Part shown: positions 1 to 9,039 of the stretch, in pieces
Position numbering within the stretch: the first letter of the stretch is position 1
Layout of the letters: each line of letters begins with the position of its first letter
Origin: Spirochaetaceae bacterium
GTDB taxonomy: Bacteria > Spirochaetota > Spirochaetia > Treponematales > Rectinemataceae
Direction of reading: 5' to 3'
NCBI GenBank assembly: GCA_025355995.1
Contig: JANXYQ010000107.1
Coordinates: 1 to 39,384, forward strand
DNA: 39,384 nucleotides
Notes under the pieces: model-generated
What the model saw: only the letters and a program-made list of their open reading frames with translations
Told to the model about the DNA's origin: nothing
Database searches by the model: none
Translations under genes and position numbers: made by a program

Positions 1-729
1 ACGATCGAGTGGATAATAAATTGCGCGGCATATACTGCAGTAGAGAAGGCAGAGGATGAGGCTGGATATTGCCGTAGGCTAAATGCCGATGGTCCCGAGA
101 ACATCGCCAATTTGGCGTACGCGATTGGGGCCAAGCTTCTGCATATATCGACGGATTATGTATTCGACGGCTCAGGTCACCGACCTTACCTTGAGGATGA
201 TTCTGTTGCTCCTATCGGGGTTTACGGACGAACCAAGGCTGAAGGAGAAAACCGCATACGCGCTGCCTTGCCCGAACATGTCATACTTCGCACGGCCTGG
301 CTCTATGGGAAGCACGGCGCAAATTTCGTTCTTACCATGCTAAAATTGATGCGCGCAAAAGATAGGATCGGGGTCGTGGCTGACCAGCGCGGTACGCCTA
401 CCTACGCTGCCGACCTCGCCGCCGCGATTGTATCGATCGTGCGCTCGCCTCATACGGAATATGGTACCTTCCATTTCACCAATTTGGGCGAAACGAGCTG
501 GCATGGTTTCGCGGTAGCTATCCAAAAGCTCGGACGCGAGTACGGCATACTAGAGCGAGACTGTGCGGTGGATCCACTCACGACCGCGCAGTATCCAACG
601 AAGGTGCGCAGGCCTGCTTATTCAGTGCTGTCTAAAGAAAAATTAATCGCGATGTACAGGATTTCTATACCGACCTGGGAGGAGTCGCTTGCGACTTTCC
701 TTAGGGAAATCAAGAAGGAAGAAAAATAA
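1..729 (+). CDS. rfbD: dTDP-4-dehydrorhamnose reductase, 5' truncated
   Basis: The frame is open from base 1 to the TAA at 727-729 and gives 242 residues. The enzyme reduces dTDP-4-dehydro-L-rhamnose to dTDP-L-rhamnose with NADPH, the last step of rhamnose donor synthesis in the cytoplasm. Seen: the RmlD block NCAAYTAVEKAEDE at the extreme N-terminal part visible, then STDYVFDG, and the short-chain dehydrogenase Y-x3-K pair in GVYGRTKAEGE. The family is usually near 290-300 residues, so about 50 N-terminal residues, including the Rossmann glycine motif, lie off the window. The next gene, rfbB, starts one base after the stop, as expected for one operon. The GC content looks lower here than in the downstream genes. 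Function is secure; only the start is missing. Confidence 0.95.
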   Translation, partial: TIEWIINCAAYTAVEKAEDEAGYCRRLNADGPENIANLAYAIGAKLLHISTDYVFDGSGHRPYLEDDSVAPIGVYGRTKAEGENRIRAALPEHVILRTAWLYGKHGANFVLTMLKLMRAKDRIGVVADQRGTPTYAADLAAAIVSIVRSPHTEYGTFHFTNLGETSWHGFAVAIQKLGREYGILERDCAVDPLTTAQYPTKVRRPAYSVLSKEKLIAMYRISIPTWEESLATFLREIKKEEK

Positions 730-730
730 C

Positions 731-1804
731 ATGAACCGACGATTTCAGACAATTCTGGTGACCGGCGGAGCAGGGTTTATCGGCTCTAACTTCATTCATT
801 TCCTTCTGGAAAAGGCAGACTTCCAGGGCAGGATCGTAAACCTCGACACCCTAACCTATGCAGGCAATTTAGAGAGCCTGGCCGAGCTCGCGGTAAAATT
901 CAAGGGTACGCGCTATTTCTTCGAAAAGGCGGATATCTGCGATAGGGCGGCGGTGGAGAGGATCTTCGCGTCTTTCGCGCCCGACGCCGTCATCCACCTA
1001 GCGGCCGAGAGCCACGTGGATAGGTCCATCCTGGGCCCCGAAGCCTTTATAAAGACCAATGTCATGGGGACCTTCACTCTCCTCGATGTCGCGCGCAATG
1101 CGTGGAAGGGGCGACATGACGTTCTTTTCCACCATATCAGCACCGACGAGGTTTTCGGCTCTCTCGGCGATTCGGGCTACTTTACCGAGTCAACGCCGTA
1201 CGACCCTCGATCGCCCTATTCTGCGAGCAAGGCATCGAGCGATCATCTTGCGTTGGCGTACTACCATACTTATGGCCTGCCGATCACCCTCTCCAACTGC
1301 TCCAACAACTATGGACCCTTCCAATTCCCGGAAAAGCTCATCCCCCTCATGATCATGAACATGATCGAGGGCAAGAGCCTGCCCGTCTACGGCGACGGCA
1401 AGAACATCCGCGACTGGATCTATGTCGAGGACCACAACGCGGCAGTCTGGGAGATCATGAAGAGGGGCGAGGCGGGGCGGAGCTACAATATTGGCGGGGA
1501 GAACGAATGGGAGAACATACGCCTGCTGGATCGGCTGGTCGAGATCGTCGCCGAGGAATCGGGCAAGCCTTTGAGCCAGCTTCGGAGCCAGATAACTTAC
1601 GTTAAGGACAGGCCGGGCCACGACAGGCGCTATGCGATAGACTGCTCCCGGATAAAAAACGAGCTCGGCTGGAAGCAGAGCGTCGACTTCGACGACGGGC
1701 TGCGAAAGACGGTGCGCTGGTACCTATCCAATCCGCTGTGGACCGAGCATGTGCGCTCGGGCGAGTATCTGAATTGGATGGATCGCAATTACGCTGTGCG
1801 CTAG
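731..1804 (+). CDS. rfbB: dTDP-glucose 4,6-dehydratase
   Basis: A 357-residue NAD-dependent extended short-chain dehydrogenase that converts dTDP-glucose to dTDP-4-dehydro-6-deoxyglucose, an early step of dTDP-rhamnose synthesis. Seen: the nucleotide-binding motif GGAGFIG at residues 12-18, the catalytic STDE at 137-140 (Asp139 and Glu140 are the dehydration pair) and YSASK with Tyr163 and Lys167. Length matches the family. The frame is open upstream to 689, but the ATG at 731 is chosen because it has a purine-rich GAAGGA stretch just upstream, begins directly after the rfbD stop, and gives the usual N-terminus. It is co-transcribed with rfbD. The following 138 bases contain no firm promoter; a TATAGT at 1875 has no -35 box at the right distance. 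Confidence 0.96.
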   Translation: MNRRFQTILVTGGAGFIGSNFIHFLLEKADFQGRIVNLDTLTYAGNLESLAELAVKFKGTRYFFEKADICDRAAVERIFASFAPDAVIHLAAESHVDRSILGPEAFIKTNVMGTFTLLDVARNAWKGRHDVLFHHISTDEVFGSLGDSGYFTESTPYDPRSPYSASKASSDHLALAYYHTYGLPITLSNCSNNYGPFQFPEKLIPLMIMNMIEGKSLPVYGDGKNIRDWIYVEDHNAAVWEIMKRGEAGRSYNIGGENEWENIRLLDRLVEIVAEESGKPLSQLRSQITYVKDRPGHDRRYAIDCSRIKNELGWKQSVDFDDGLRKTVRWYLSNPLWTEHVRSGEYLNWMDRNYAVR

Positions 1805-1942
1805 ACATGCATCAAGCCTCTTGCGGGTTAGAACTTATTAAAAGATTTTCGTAGCCTATTGTCTTCCTAAAGGCTATAGTGTTTCGGTAATAGCTGCTCT
1901 TCGAATATGCATTAGTAATGACAAACTGAATCGGAGCATGCA

Positions 1943-3004
1943 ATGACGTTGGTCCTGGGTTTCGCCTGCTCTCTTCTCCTCTCCCTCGCATTAATGCCCC
2001 TAATCATAAAGGTTGCGCACAGGCGAAAGCTCTTCGACGCGGTGGACGAGCGCAAGATCCACACGGGGAACATCCCCCGCCTGGGCGGCCTGGGGATATT
2101 CCTGTCCTTCGTGTGCGCCCTCGCCATCGCCATCGCGTTTTCGGGCAGGGGACTGAACACAGGCGGCCGGTTTGTAGCCGTCGTACTCTGTACTCTAGGC
2201 GTACATGTCGTCGGGCTCATCGATGATTTCAGGAATTTACGCGCCCGCTATAAATTCCTTGTGGAGTTTGCCGGCGCATTCGTTCTGGTCGCCCTGGGAT
2301 TTCGCTTCTACTCCATCACCCTGCCCTTCGCCTCGGGCAGCCTCGCTCTTGGCGCCTTTAGCTATCCCCTGACGATATTGTGGATTATCGGCGTGACCAA
2401 CGCCCTCAACCTGATCGATGGTATGGATGGCCTGGCTGGCGGCATTTCGGCCTTTGCCGCCCTTACCTTCGGAGTACTCTTCATCTTGAATGGCGATTCC
2501 GGGGCTGCCCTCGCCTGCTTTGCGCTGGTGGGTGCCGTCGCTGGCTTCCTGGTCTTCAACCTCCCGCCCGCCAAGATGTTCATGGGCGATGGCGGCGCCC
2601 TCTTTCTGGGCTTTACCCTCGCCATCCTTCCCCTCATCGGACCAGCCGCCGGGAAGGCCGAGATCGGCTTCTTCCCCGCCGTCACCGTCCTCATACTCCC
2701 CATCTTCGACACCTTCTCAGCGATCATCCGCAGGACCAGGGCTGGCGTCTCGGCCTTCTCACCCGACAGGCTGCACCTGCACCATAAGCTCTTGGACTTA
2801 GGTCTCAGCGTCCACGGCGCCCTCGCCGTCATCTACTCCGCTCAAGCCCTGCTCTGCCTCGTCGCGCTCTCGGGCTTTGTCTTCTCTCGAAATGTCAGCT
2901 TTTTCCTCATCCTCGGGACCTGGCTGCTGTACGCGTTCCTGTTCTATGCGCTGAGCGCGGTAGCGAGTAGGCGCGCTGCCGAGAGGACTCCTTCGATCCT
3001 ATGA
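1943..3004 (+). CDS. WecA/MraY-type undecaprenyl-phosphate sugar-1-phosphate transferase
   Basis: A 353-residue multipass inner-membrane protein of the MraY/WecA family. These enzymes move a sugar-1-phosphate from a UDP-sugar onto undecaprenyl phosphate and so start O-antigen, capsule or wall-polymer synthesis. Seen: the DDF motif at 94-96, the NLIDGMDGLAGG block from about 156 (Mg/catalytic aspartates), a MGDGG block and the HLHH motif at 278-281 that is typical of WecA-like rather than MraY enzymes. About ten hydrophobic segments are visible. Start ATG has a GGAG six bases upstream. Its stop overlaps the next start in an ATGA, so the pair is translationally coupled. The exact sugar substrate cannot be read from the sequence; with rfbBD upstream, a surface glycan role is likely. 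Confidence 0.88.
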   Translation: MTLVLGFACSLLLSLALMPLIIKVAHRRKLFDAVDERKIHTGNIPRLGGLGIFLSFVCALAIAIAFSGRGLNTGGRFVAVVLCTLGVHVVGLIDDFRNLRARYKFLVEFAGAFVLVALGFRFYSITLPFASGSLALGAFSYPLTILWIIGVTNALNLIDGMDGLAGGISAFAALTFGVLFILNGDSGAALACFALVGAVAGFLVFNLPPAKMFMGDGGALFLGFTLAILPLIGPAAGKAEIGFFPAVTVLILPIFDTFSAIIRRTRAGVSAFSPDRLHLHHKLLDLGLSVHGALAVIYSAQALLCLVALSGFVFSRNVSFFLILGTWLLYAFLFYALSAVASRRAAERTPSIL

Positions 3005-4365
3005 AATCGTCACGGATGCTCCGGCAGTTACTGTTCCTCGTCGTGGATACGGGGATGCTTTTCCTGGCGCTCTTCTTGGGTCTCTTGGTGAGGAACGGCG
3101 AGGTACCCAGCCCGGGAACCTGGGGGTCCCACGCCGGGGCCTTCATCCTCATCTTCGGCGGCTGGCTCATCGTATTCTATATCGTCGGTCTTTACGACCT
3201 CGACAGGGGCAGGACGGGGCTCGAGTTCAGCGCGACGCTTTTCTGGGCCATCCTGATCGGCGTCCTGTCTGCCGTCCTCTACTTTTACCTGGTCCCCATC
3301 CTCATCAACCCCAAGACTACCCTGGGCTACATCGCCGTCTTCTGCTATGCCCTCATGTGGCTCTGGCGGCGAGGCTACGCCCTAGCCTCGAGCAGCCTCA
3401 TCCCGGCGAGGAATGTCGTCTTCGTAGGCGTCGATCCGATAGTCCCGGAGATCGTGGACGCCCTGCGAAGCAATCTTCGGTTGGGCTTTTGCGCGGAGGC
3501 GGTCTTCGAGGAGGCTCCCGGGGCTGAACGCATCGAGGGGCTCGAGTACTACAGCGACGCCGAGTCCTTCGTCTGGAACGCCGTGAGGCGGAACGTGCGC
3601 CTGGTAGTCATGGCCGACGAGAAGGAACTGTCAGAGCAGGCGAGGGGCGCGCTGTTCTCGCTCATCAGCCTGCCCGCGCGCTTCGTCCGGTTGCCGGAAT
3701 TCTACGAGACTATCTTCCAGAAGGTCCCCGTCGGAAGCATCAACGACCTCTGGTTCCTGGAGAATATCGATCTGCGCTCCAAGAAGCCCTACGAGGCGGT
3801 GAAGCGAGGACTGGACGTCCTGCTCGCCGTGATGGGGCTCATACTGACCCTTCCTTTTTTCCCTCTCATCGCGGCGGCGATACGGCTGGGAAGCCCGGGG
3901 CCGGCCTTCTTCAAGCAGACGAGGCTCGGCAAGGGCGGCAGACCCTTCGTGATACGCAAGTTCCGGACCATGCGATCGGATGGCAACGATTTCTCGCCGA
4001 CGGGCAAAAAGGACTCGCGGATCACGAGGTTCGGTAGCTTCCTGCGTAAGAGCCGCATCGACGAACTCCCGCAGATGGCGAATATCCTGCTCGGCGAGAT
4101 GAGCTTCGTGGGGCCCCGCCCCGAGCGGCCCGAGCTCGCCGAGGAGCTCGAGCGGCGCATCCCCTTCTACCGCCAGAGGCTGCTCGTGAAGCCGGGGGTC
4201 ACGGGCTGGGACCAGGTCTCGGGCGAATACCACTCGCCCTCGGTCGAGGACACCTTCAAGAAGCTCCAATACGATCTATATTACGTCAAGAACCTGTCGC
4301 CCTTCCTCGATCTTTCCATTCTGCTCAAGACCGTGATGACCGTGGTCAAGCGCGAGGGCAGGTAG
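3001..4365 (+). CDS. Polyprenyl glycosylphosphotransferase (WbaP/WcaJ type)
   Basis: A 454-residue initiating sugar transferase. The N-terminal half has four hydrophobic segments (roughly residues 10-110) followed by a cytoplasmic nucleotide-binding-like region; the C-terminal part from about residue 262 is the bacterial sugar transferase domain (PF02397). Seen there: a hydrophobic re-entrant helix after KRGLDVLLAVMG, then RKFRTM, SRIDELPQ, and the FVGPRPERPE active-site block. Such enzymes transfer hexose-1-phosphate to undecaprenyl phosphate. Having this next to a WecA-like enzyme gives two different initiators in one operon, so the region may feed two glycans or one enzyme may be a spare. 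ATGA overlap with the preceding gene. Substrate unknown. Confidence 0.9.
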   Translation: MKSSRMLRQLLFLVVDTGMLFLALFLGLLVRNGEVPSPGTWGSHAGAFILIFGGWLIVFYIVGLYDLDRGRTGLEFSATLFWAILIGVLSAVLYFYLVPILINPKTTLGYIAVFCYALMWLWRRGYALASSSLIPARNVVFVGVDPIVPEIVDALRSNLRLGFCAEAVFEEAPGAERIEGLEYYSDAESFVWNAVRRNVRLVVMADEKELSEQARGALFSLISLPARFVRLPEFYETIFQKVPVGSINDLWFLENIDLRSKKPYEAVKRGLDVLLAVMGLILTLPFFPLIAAAIRLGSPGPAFFKQTRLGKGGRPFVIRKFRTMRSDGNDFSPTGKKDSRITRFGSFLRKSRIDELPQMANILLGEMSFVGPRPERPELAEELERRIPFYRQRLLVKPGVTGWDQVSGEYHSPSVEDTFKKLQYDLYYVKNLSPFLDLSILLKTVMTVVKREGR

Positions 4366-4378
4366 TCCGGAGGTTCAC

Positions 4379-5884
4379 GTGCGCGCATCGCGAATGGCAT
4401 TAATAATTTCCCTGGTCGTAGCTTTATCGTCCCGCGGGGCCTTCGCCCTAGACCTTGGAGTCTCCGTCGCCGGCTCGGCGAGTACCGAGACCGAGCACGC
4501 CCTCTATCCGGAGATCGACTTCCGCGCCTCGCACGAGGGAGCCGACTTCGGCTTCCGCTGGGACATCAGCATGGACGGCTCGGGGGAATACGGCAGCCTC
4601 TTCGGCAGCCAATTCGGGTACGGGACCGTGCTCATCAAGGAGGGCGGAGTAAATTGGAAGGGCGGGAATATTTCCCTCGACCTCGGCAAGCTTCCCATCC
4701 GGGACGAGGTAGACTCGCCTTACTCGCTGGCCCTATCCTCGCTCGGCAACTCCGCCCTGACCGCCTCCTTCCGCTACGAGGACGACAGGTTCTTCTTCTC
4801 GGACCGATGGTTCGCCCTCAATTACGATTCCAACCAGACTTTTAAGGTGGCCGTCACCGACTCCGCCGGGACGGCGGTCCTGGACGCGGGCGGCAACCCG
4901 ACCTACAAGGACCAGGCCTGGCCCGATCGGAGCGCCGTGCTCAAGTCCTACGGTTTCAAGCTGGGCGAGCTGCGCCTCGGCTTCCAGGACGTGATCATCT
5001 ATACGAACCTGGACTATGGCACCGCCTCACAGAGGGGGCCGCTCTTCGACCTCGAGTATTTCATCGATCCGGCTCCGGGCTTCCTGGTCCAGTACGCCGA
5101 GACGAGCCTGGACGCTCCCTGGAAGAAGGCGAGCGCGATAAACGACAACTCCCTCATGGGCTTCTTCGGCGCTTGGAGCAGGGACGGCCTGACGGCCGAC
5201 GCGCAGTTCATCGTCGACGACTTCAACATGAACCGCTTCCTCCATCCCTCGAGCTACCAGAATCCGGACAAGCTGGCCTGGACCGTAGGCGCCTCGGCGA
5301 AGACCGAGTACGGGACCTTCCGCCTGGACCAGGCCGGGGCGACGAGGTACGTGTTCGGCTCCTCCGGCTACGGCGGGGAGGACAATCTGGCCTACGGCTA
5401 CACCTACTACCCCGACACCGAGTTCCTCCTCGGCGGGACGATGCGCGCCATGAATCCTGAGGACAACTACGTGGGCTACCTCCACGGGGAGAACAACCTA
5501 TCCTTCATGGGCTCCTGGGACGATCGCTTCGGGGAACTCTCCGCGACGGCAAGCCTGGAGCTCACGGTCTCGGGCTCGAAGAGCCCCGCGAATCCCTGGC
5601 TAACGGATACTTCATTCCCCAGCGGCACGAAGCTGTTGGATGAGAGCGTCCTCGAGAAGAAGTTAGTCCTCTCCGCCGCGGCCGAATGCATATGGCGCGA
5701 TTTTCGCTTCTTCGCATCCGGCAAGGTAGGCTACGTGTGGAACAGGCTCAAGCTGACGACCGCGGAGGCCTGGGGCGGCGTGGACAACGAGCTCGAGAAC
5801 GGGATCGCCATCTACAAGCCCTCGGACGAGAATGCCCTGATCGGCGCCATCACGCTCGGCGGGAGCTGGGCGCTGAAATACTGA
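4379..5884 (+). CDS. Predicted secreted outer-membrane beta-barrel protein
   Basis: 501 residues starting at a GTG that has GGAGG five bases upstream; an in-frame ATG at 4394 lies too far from that site. Residues 1-24 form a Sec signal peptide ending in AFA. The mature part is rich in alternating aromatic and glycine/serine residues with many short amphipathic strands, and the last residue is an aromatic tyrosine, as in many barrel proteins inserted by BamA. No family was recognised by eye. It is 13 bases after the sugar transferase and ends at an intrinsic terminator, so it is probably the last gene of the surface-polysaccharide operon and may help export or anchor the product. That role is inferred from position only. 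Confidence 0.7.
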   Translation: MRASRMALIISLVVALSSRGAFALDLGVSVAGSASTETEHALYPEIDFRASHEGADFGFRWDISMDGSGEYGSLFGSQFGYGTVLIKEGGVNWKGGNISLDLGKLPIRDEVDSPYSLALSSLGNSALTASFRYEDDRFFFSDRWFALNYDSNQTFKVAVTDSAGTAVLDAGGNPTYKDQAWPDRSAVLKSYGFKLGELRLGFQDVIIYTNLDYGTASQRGPLFDLEYFIDPAPGFLVQYAETSLDAPWKKASAINDNSLMGFFGAWSRDGLTADAQFIVDDFNMNRFLHPSSYQNPDKLAWTVGASAKTEYGTFRLDQAGATRYVFGSSGYGGEDNLAYGYTYYPDTEFLLGGTMRAMNPEDNYVGYLHGENNLSFMGSWDDRFGELSATASLELTVSGSKSPANPWLTDTSFPSGTKLLDESVLEKKLVLSAAAECIWRDFRFFASGKVGYVWNRLKLTTAEAWGGVDNELENGIAIYKPSDENALIGAITLGGSWALKY

Positions 5885-5921
5885 CAATAGCGCGACGCCT
5901 CGAGGGCGTCCGCGTCGAGCA

Positions 5922-5950
5922 AGCCCGGGGCCGTCGCCTCGGGCTTTTTT
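5922..5950 (+). terminator. Intrinsic terminator after the polysaccharide operon
   Basis: A nine-base-pair stem (5922-5930 with 5937-5945, one G-U pair) with loop CCGTCG is followed by a run of six T residues at 5945-5950. It lies 37 bases after the stop at 5884 and overlaps the stop codon of the convergent minus-strand gene. Confidence 0.85.
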
Positions 5951-7775
5951 ATTCCCCGAGCGACGCGACGACGGATAGGCTGGCGCTGATCCAGGACTTG
6001 TCGAGGCCGGGAGCGCAGCCGTAGTTGCTGGCCCAGGCGGCCTGGAAGGATCCCTTCGCGCGCAGCGAGAATCGGCCAAGGTCCCATCGGGGCGAGGAGG
6101 CCTCGAGGCCGAGCCTAAGGCGCCTCTCGGAAGCCTCGCCGTCCTTGACGTAGGCGAGGCCGTCGCGGTGGTAGTCCGCCTGATGGGCGTAATCCGAGCC
6201 CTCGCCGTAGCCGACCAGGGTGATCGAGCCGCTCTCGCGGTAGCCTCCGGTCAGGCTCGCTTCCCAGCCCTCGGGGCTTCCCAAGCCGAGGCGCAGGTCG
6301 AGGTCGGCGCAGTCGGGGCCGAAGTAGGGGCCGATGGGATAGTCGACCCATACGCGCTCCTCGGCGGAAGGCTCGACGAAGATGAAGCGGCTCGCGAATT
6401 GCCGCAGCGAATAGGCCTTGCCGTAGACCCAGGGATCGGTGAGGGTGGCCTCGGCGTCGAGGCGGAGGCGCTGCCCGGAGAGAGCGCTCGTCTCCGCGAA
6501 GCCGGCGTAGAGCCAGGTGAGCCCCGCCTGATAGGCCGAGGCGCCCGCGTTCTGGGTCGAGGAGGACTTCTCGTCGGCGACCACGGCGTCGTAGAGCATG
6601 TACTGGCCGTAGAACCTGAGGCCCTTGAGAGGCGTGAGGCTGGCCTCGAGCATGGCGGGGACGCCGTAGACGCCTTCCTGGAAGAGATTGTGCCAGATGA
6701 TTAGGGGGTTGAGGTCGCTGAGCTGCATGCCACGGCCGCCCACAAGATCGTGCTGGGTGAAGGCTAGCGTCGCCCAAGGGCAAATGCGCCAGGTTATGCG
6801 ACTAATTGCCAGGTTCTTCTCGGCCTCGCCGTGGATGAGCTCGTAGTAGTTGGTGCCGTAGTCGACCGCCAGCTTCGGATAGTCGTAGATCGCGCTCAAG
6901 TATCGGCGCTCGTCGTCGGTCATGTAGGGATTGAGCCGCACGTAGTACCAGGAGAGGGACACCGGCCCCGCCTCGACCGAGGCCTTGGCGTAGTCGGCCC
7001 AGGGTATAGCCGCGTTGTAGCTTAGGGTCGAGGCCCGGCCCGGGCCGAGCTGGAGCTTGTCGCGACCCATGCGGAGCTCGAAGGGTCCCGATAGAAGGCT
7101 CGCGAGGCCCCGGTACGGCACGTTGACGTCGATGCTCGAAGGACTGGCGATGAGGCCGTAATTCAGGTAGAGGGGATCGCCCGTCCTGTACCAATTTGAG
7201 GCGGGCCGGATCTCGGGGTCAATATCGAGCGCGACCGGGTCGACGAGGAGCCGCAGCCTCAGGTCGAGTACGCTCGGCTTGGCCAGGGCCTCGCCCATGG
7301 CCAGGGCGCTGCGGAAGATCCGATCCTCGGTGGTGCGCGCTCGGAAGACGGAGGCCAGGTCTCCGCTAGCTGCGGCCGCCGACAGCTGCGACGCGTCCTT
7401 CGTCTCGTCGAAGACGCGGGGCGGCGCGATCGTGGCGTCCCTGTCCGGCGAACCCGAATAGCCTCCGGACAGGCTCGTTGCGGGAGTGAAAAGGACTGGT
7501 CCGAGGGGGGCTTTGAGGTCGTCGGCTATCCGCGAAGACTCGGCTGTATCCAGGGCGAGGAGCTCGCGGCGTAGGCGTCCCGCGAGCGGCGGCTGCTCGA
7601 GCAATGGAGGATCCACTCCCGCTAATATGAAAGCCTCTTCCGCGGCCGTGGTCCTGGGGTCGCCCCAAAGCAGGACGGAGGCGTCCTCGGCTCGGGCGAG
7701 GGCGGAACCCGGTCCGAGATATAGGATTAAGACGAGAGCGGGGGCGATTCTTTTCGCGGCGGCTTTTCCGTTCAT
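5949..7775 (-). CDS. Wzi-like outer-membrane protein
   Basis: 608 residues. The frame is open further upstream, but the ATG at 7775 overlaps the stop of the upstream glycosyltransferase in an ATGA and is followed directly by a signal peptide (about residues 1-30, ending ALARA), so it is the better start. The middle contains a porin-like strand pattern with GRDKLQLGPGRASTLSYN near residue 245 and SDLNPLIIWHN near 375, which resemble the W/LGPG and loop blocks of the capsule assembly protein Wzi, a barrel that anchors capsule at the surface. Family assignment is by weak motif likeness. Coupling to a glycosyltransferase supports a surface-glycan role. A paralogue with a clearer Wzi motif lies at 11089-12705. 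Confidence 0.6.
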   Translation of the reverse strand: MNGKAAAKRIAPALVLILYLGPGSALARAEDASVLLWGDPRTTAAEEAFILAGVDPPLLEQPPLAGRLRRELLALDTAESSRIADDLKAPLGPVLFTPATSLSGGYSGSPDRDATIAPPRVFDETKDASQLSAAAASGDLASVFRARTTEDRIFRSALAMGEALAKPSVLDLRLRLLVDPVALDIDPEIRPASNWYRTGDPLYLNYGLIASPSSIDVNVPYRGLASLLSGPFELRMGRDKLQLGPGRASTLSYNAAIPWADYAKASVEAGPVSLSWYYVRLNPYMTDDERRYLSAIYDYPKLAVDYGTNYYELIHGEAEKNLAISRITWRICPWATLAFTQHDLVGGRGMQLSDLNPLIIWHNLFQEGVYGVPAMLEASLTPLKGLRFYGQYMLYDAVVADEKSSSTQNAGASAYQAGLTWLYAGFAETSALSGQRLRLDAEATLTDPWVYGKAYSLRQFASRFIFVEPSAEERVWVDYPIGPYFGPDCADLDLRLGLGSPEGWEASLTGGYRESGSITLVGYGEGSDYAHQADYHRDGLAYVKDGEASERRLRLGLEASSPRWDLGRFSLRAKGSFQAAWASNYGCAPGLDKSWISASLSVVASLGE

Positions 7776-8983
7776 CGTATGCCGCTCCGCAGCCTCAGGT
7801 TCCGCGCCCGCTGGGCGGCGACTATCTTGTAGAGCCGCTCCAGGCGCTCGGTCGTGCTCTCGACCCGGTACTGTTTCGCCCATTGGGCGGCCTCGGCCGA
7901 CTTGGCGGCGCGGAGCTTCGCATCGCCGAGTAGGCGCAGCACGGCGTCGGCGAACTCCTTCTTGTCGTTCCCGACCATGAAGCCCCCGTGGTCGCCGCGC
8001 ATGACGTCCAGCGTACCCATCTCGCCTATGGCAACGACGGGCAGGCCGGTACCCATGGCCTCTATGGTGCAGAGCCCCTGGGTCTCGGTCTTGGAGGGGA
8101 AGACGAAGACGTCGGCCGAGGCGTACACGAGGGGGAGTTCCGCCCAGGGGACGTAGCCCATGAACACCACTCTGTCGGCGAGCCCCGCGCGCTTGGCGGC
8201 AGCTTCGACCAGGGCCCTACCCGGGCCGTCCCCGGCCAGGAGCAGGACTACGTCGTCCCTGCAATATAGGATGCGGCGCAGCACGGGGATGAGGAACTTG
8301 ACGTCCTTCTCGACGGTGATGCGTCCCGCGAAGAGGAGGACGCGCTGGCCCGACAGGGCCGGGAAGCGCGCGTCCAGCGCCGAGCGGTAGGCCGAGACCT
8401 CCTCGGCCGGCTTGGGCGCGAAGGCGCCGGCTATTCCCGTGGGTATGACGACGAAACGCTTGCGGATGTGGTAGGCCTTGAGCTTCTGCTCCTGGGTGCG
8501 CGAGGGCGTTATAATCACGTCGGCGTTCCGGAAGACGAAGCGCATGAGGAAGCGGACGGCGGCCTTGAGGAGACTCGCGGGCACGTAGGTGATATAATTG
8601 CTGACGTAGTCTTCGTAGTCGGTGTGCGAGGTGATGAGTATCGGGTAGCCCCTGAGCTTGGCGTAGCTTCTCGCGGCGAAATAGGCCGTAAACTCGGTGT
8701 TGATGTGGATGACGTCCGGATTGAAGCGCTCGAGGGCCCTGACGAAGCGCGGAAAAGCTGAGGGGCGCAGCAGGCGGTCCTCTGTGGAGACCGCGTTGGC
8801 CATCGAATGGAAGCGCCGCACTGTGTCCTCGGCGGGGACGGCGCCGCGCGAGAGCGGATATTCGGGGCAGAGTATCATTACTTCGTGGCCGAGGCGGGTC
8901 AATTCGTCCCGGTAGGTCTGGACCGAGACTGTTACGCCGTTCACGCGCGGCCAATAGCAGTCGGATACGAGGGCGATCCTCAC
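7772..8983 (-). CDS. Family-4 glycosyltransferase (GT-B fold)
   Basis: A 403-residue retaining glycosyltransferase. Seen: the N-terminal MRIALVSDCYWPRVNGV block typical of the alpha-mannosyl/diacylglycerol glucosyltransferase-like GT4 subgroup, the HINTEFTAYF acceptor region, RITVEKDVKF (phosphate-binding R and K) and the donor-binding ETQGLCTIEAMGTGLPVVA with the E-x7-E pattern. Starts at GTG 8983 with AAGGAG about ten bases upstream. Its stop codon overlaps the start of the Wzi-like gene. Expected to act on the cytoplasmic face of the inner membrane on a lipid or lipid-linked acceptor. Donor and acceptor cannot be told. Confidence 0.9.
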   Translation of the reverse strand: MRIALVSDCYWPRVNGVTVSVQTYRDELTRLGHEVMILCPEYPLSRGAVPAEDTVRRFHSMANAVSTEDRLLRPSAFPRFVRALERFNPDVIHINTEFTAYFAARSYAKLRGYPILITSHTDYEDYVSNYITYVPASLLKAAVRFLMRFVFRNADVIITPSRTQEQKLKAYHIRKRFVVIPTGIAGAFAPKPAEEVSAYRSALDARFPALSGQRVLLFAGRITVEKDVKFLIPVLRRILYCRDDVVLLLAGDGPGRALVEAAAKRAGLADRVVFMGYVPWAELPLVYASADVFVFPSKTETQGLCTIEAMGTGLPVVAIGEMGTLDVMRGDHGGFMVGNDKKEFADAVLRLLGDAKLRAAKSAEAAQWAKQYRVESTTERLERLYKIVAAQRARNLRLRSGIR

Positions 8984-9039
8984 GTTTCAAACTCCTTGAT
9001 ACCAGGCGCTTACTATATCTCCGGGAGAGGGGCTAGGCA

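Noticed and set aside
1859-1880. TATAGT with a TTGTCT upstream before the WecA-like gene
   Set aside because: The spacing is only ten bases, so it is not a usable sigma-70 promoter; transcription probably continues from rfbDB.
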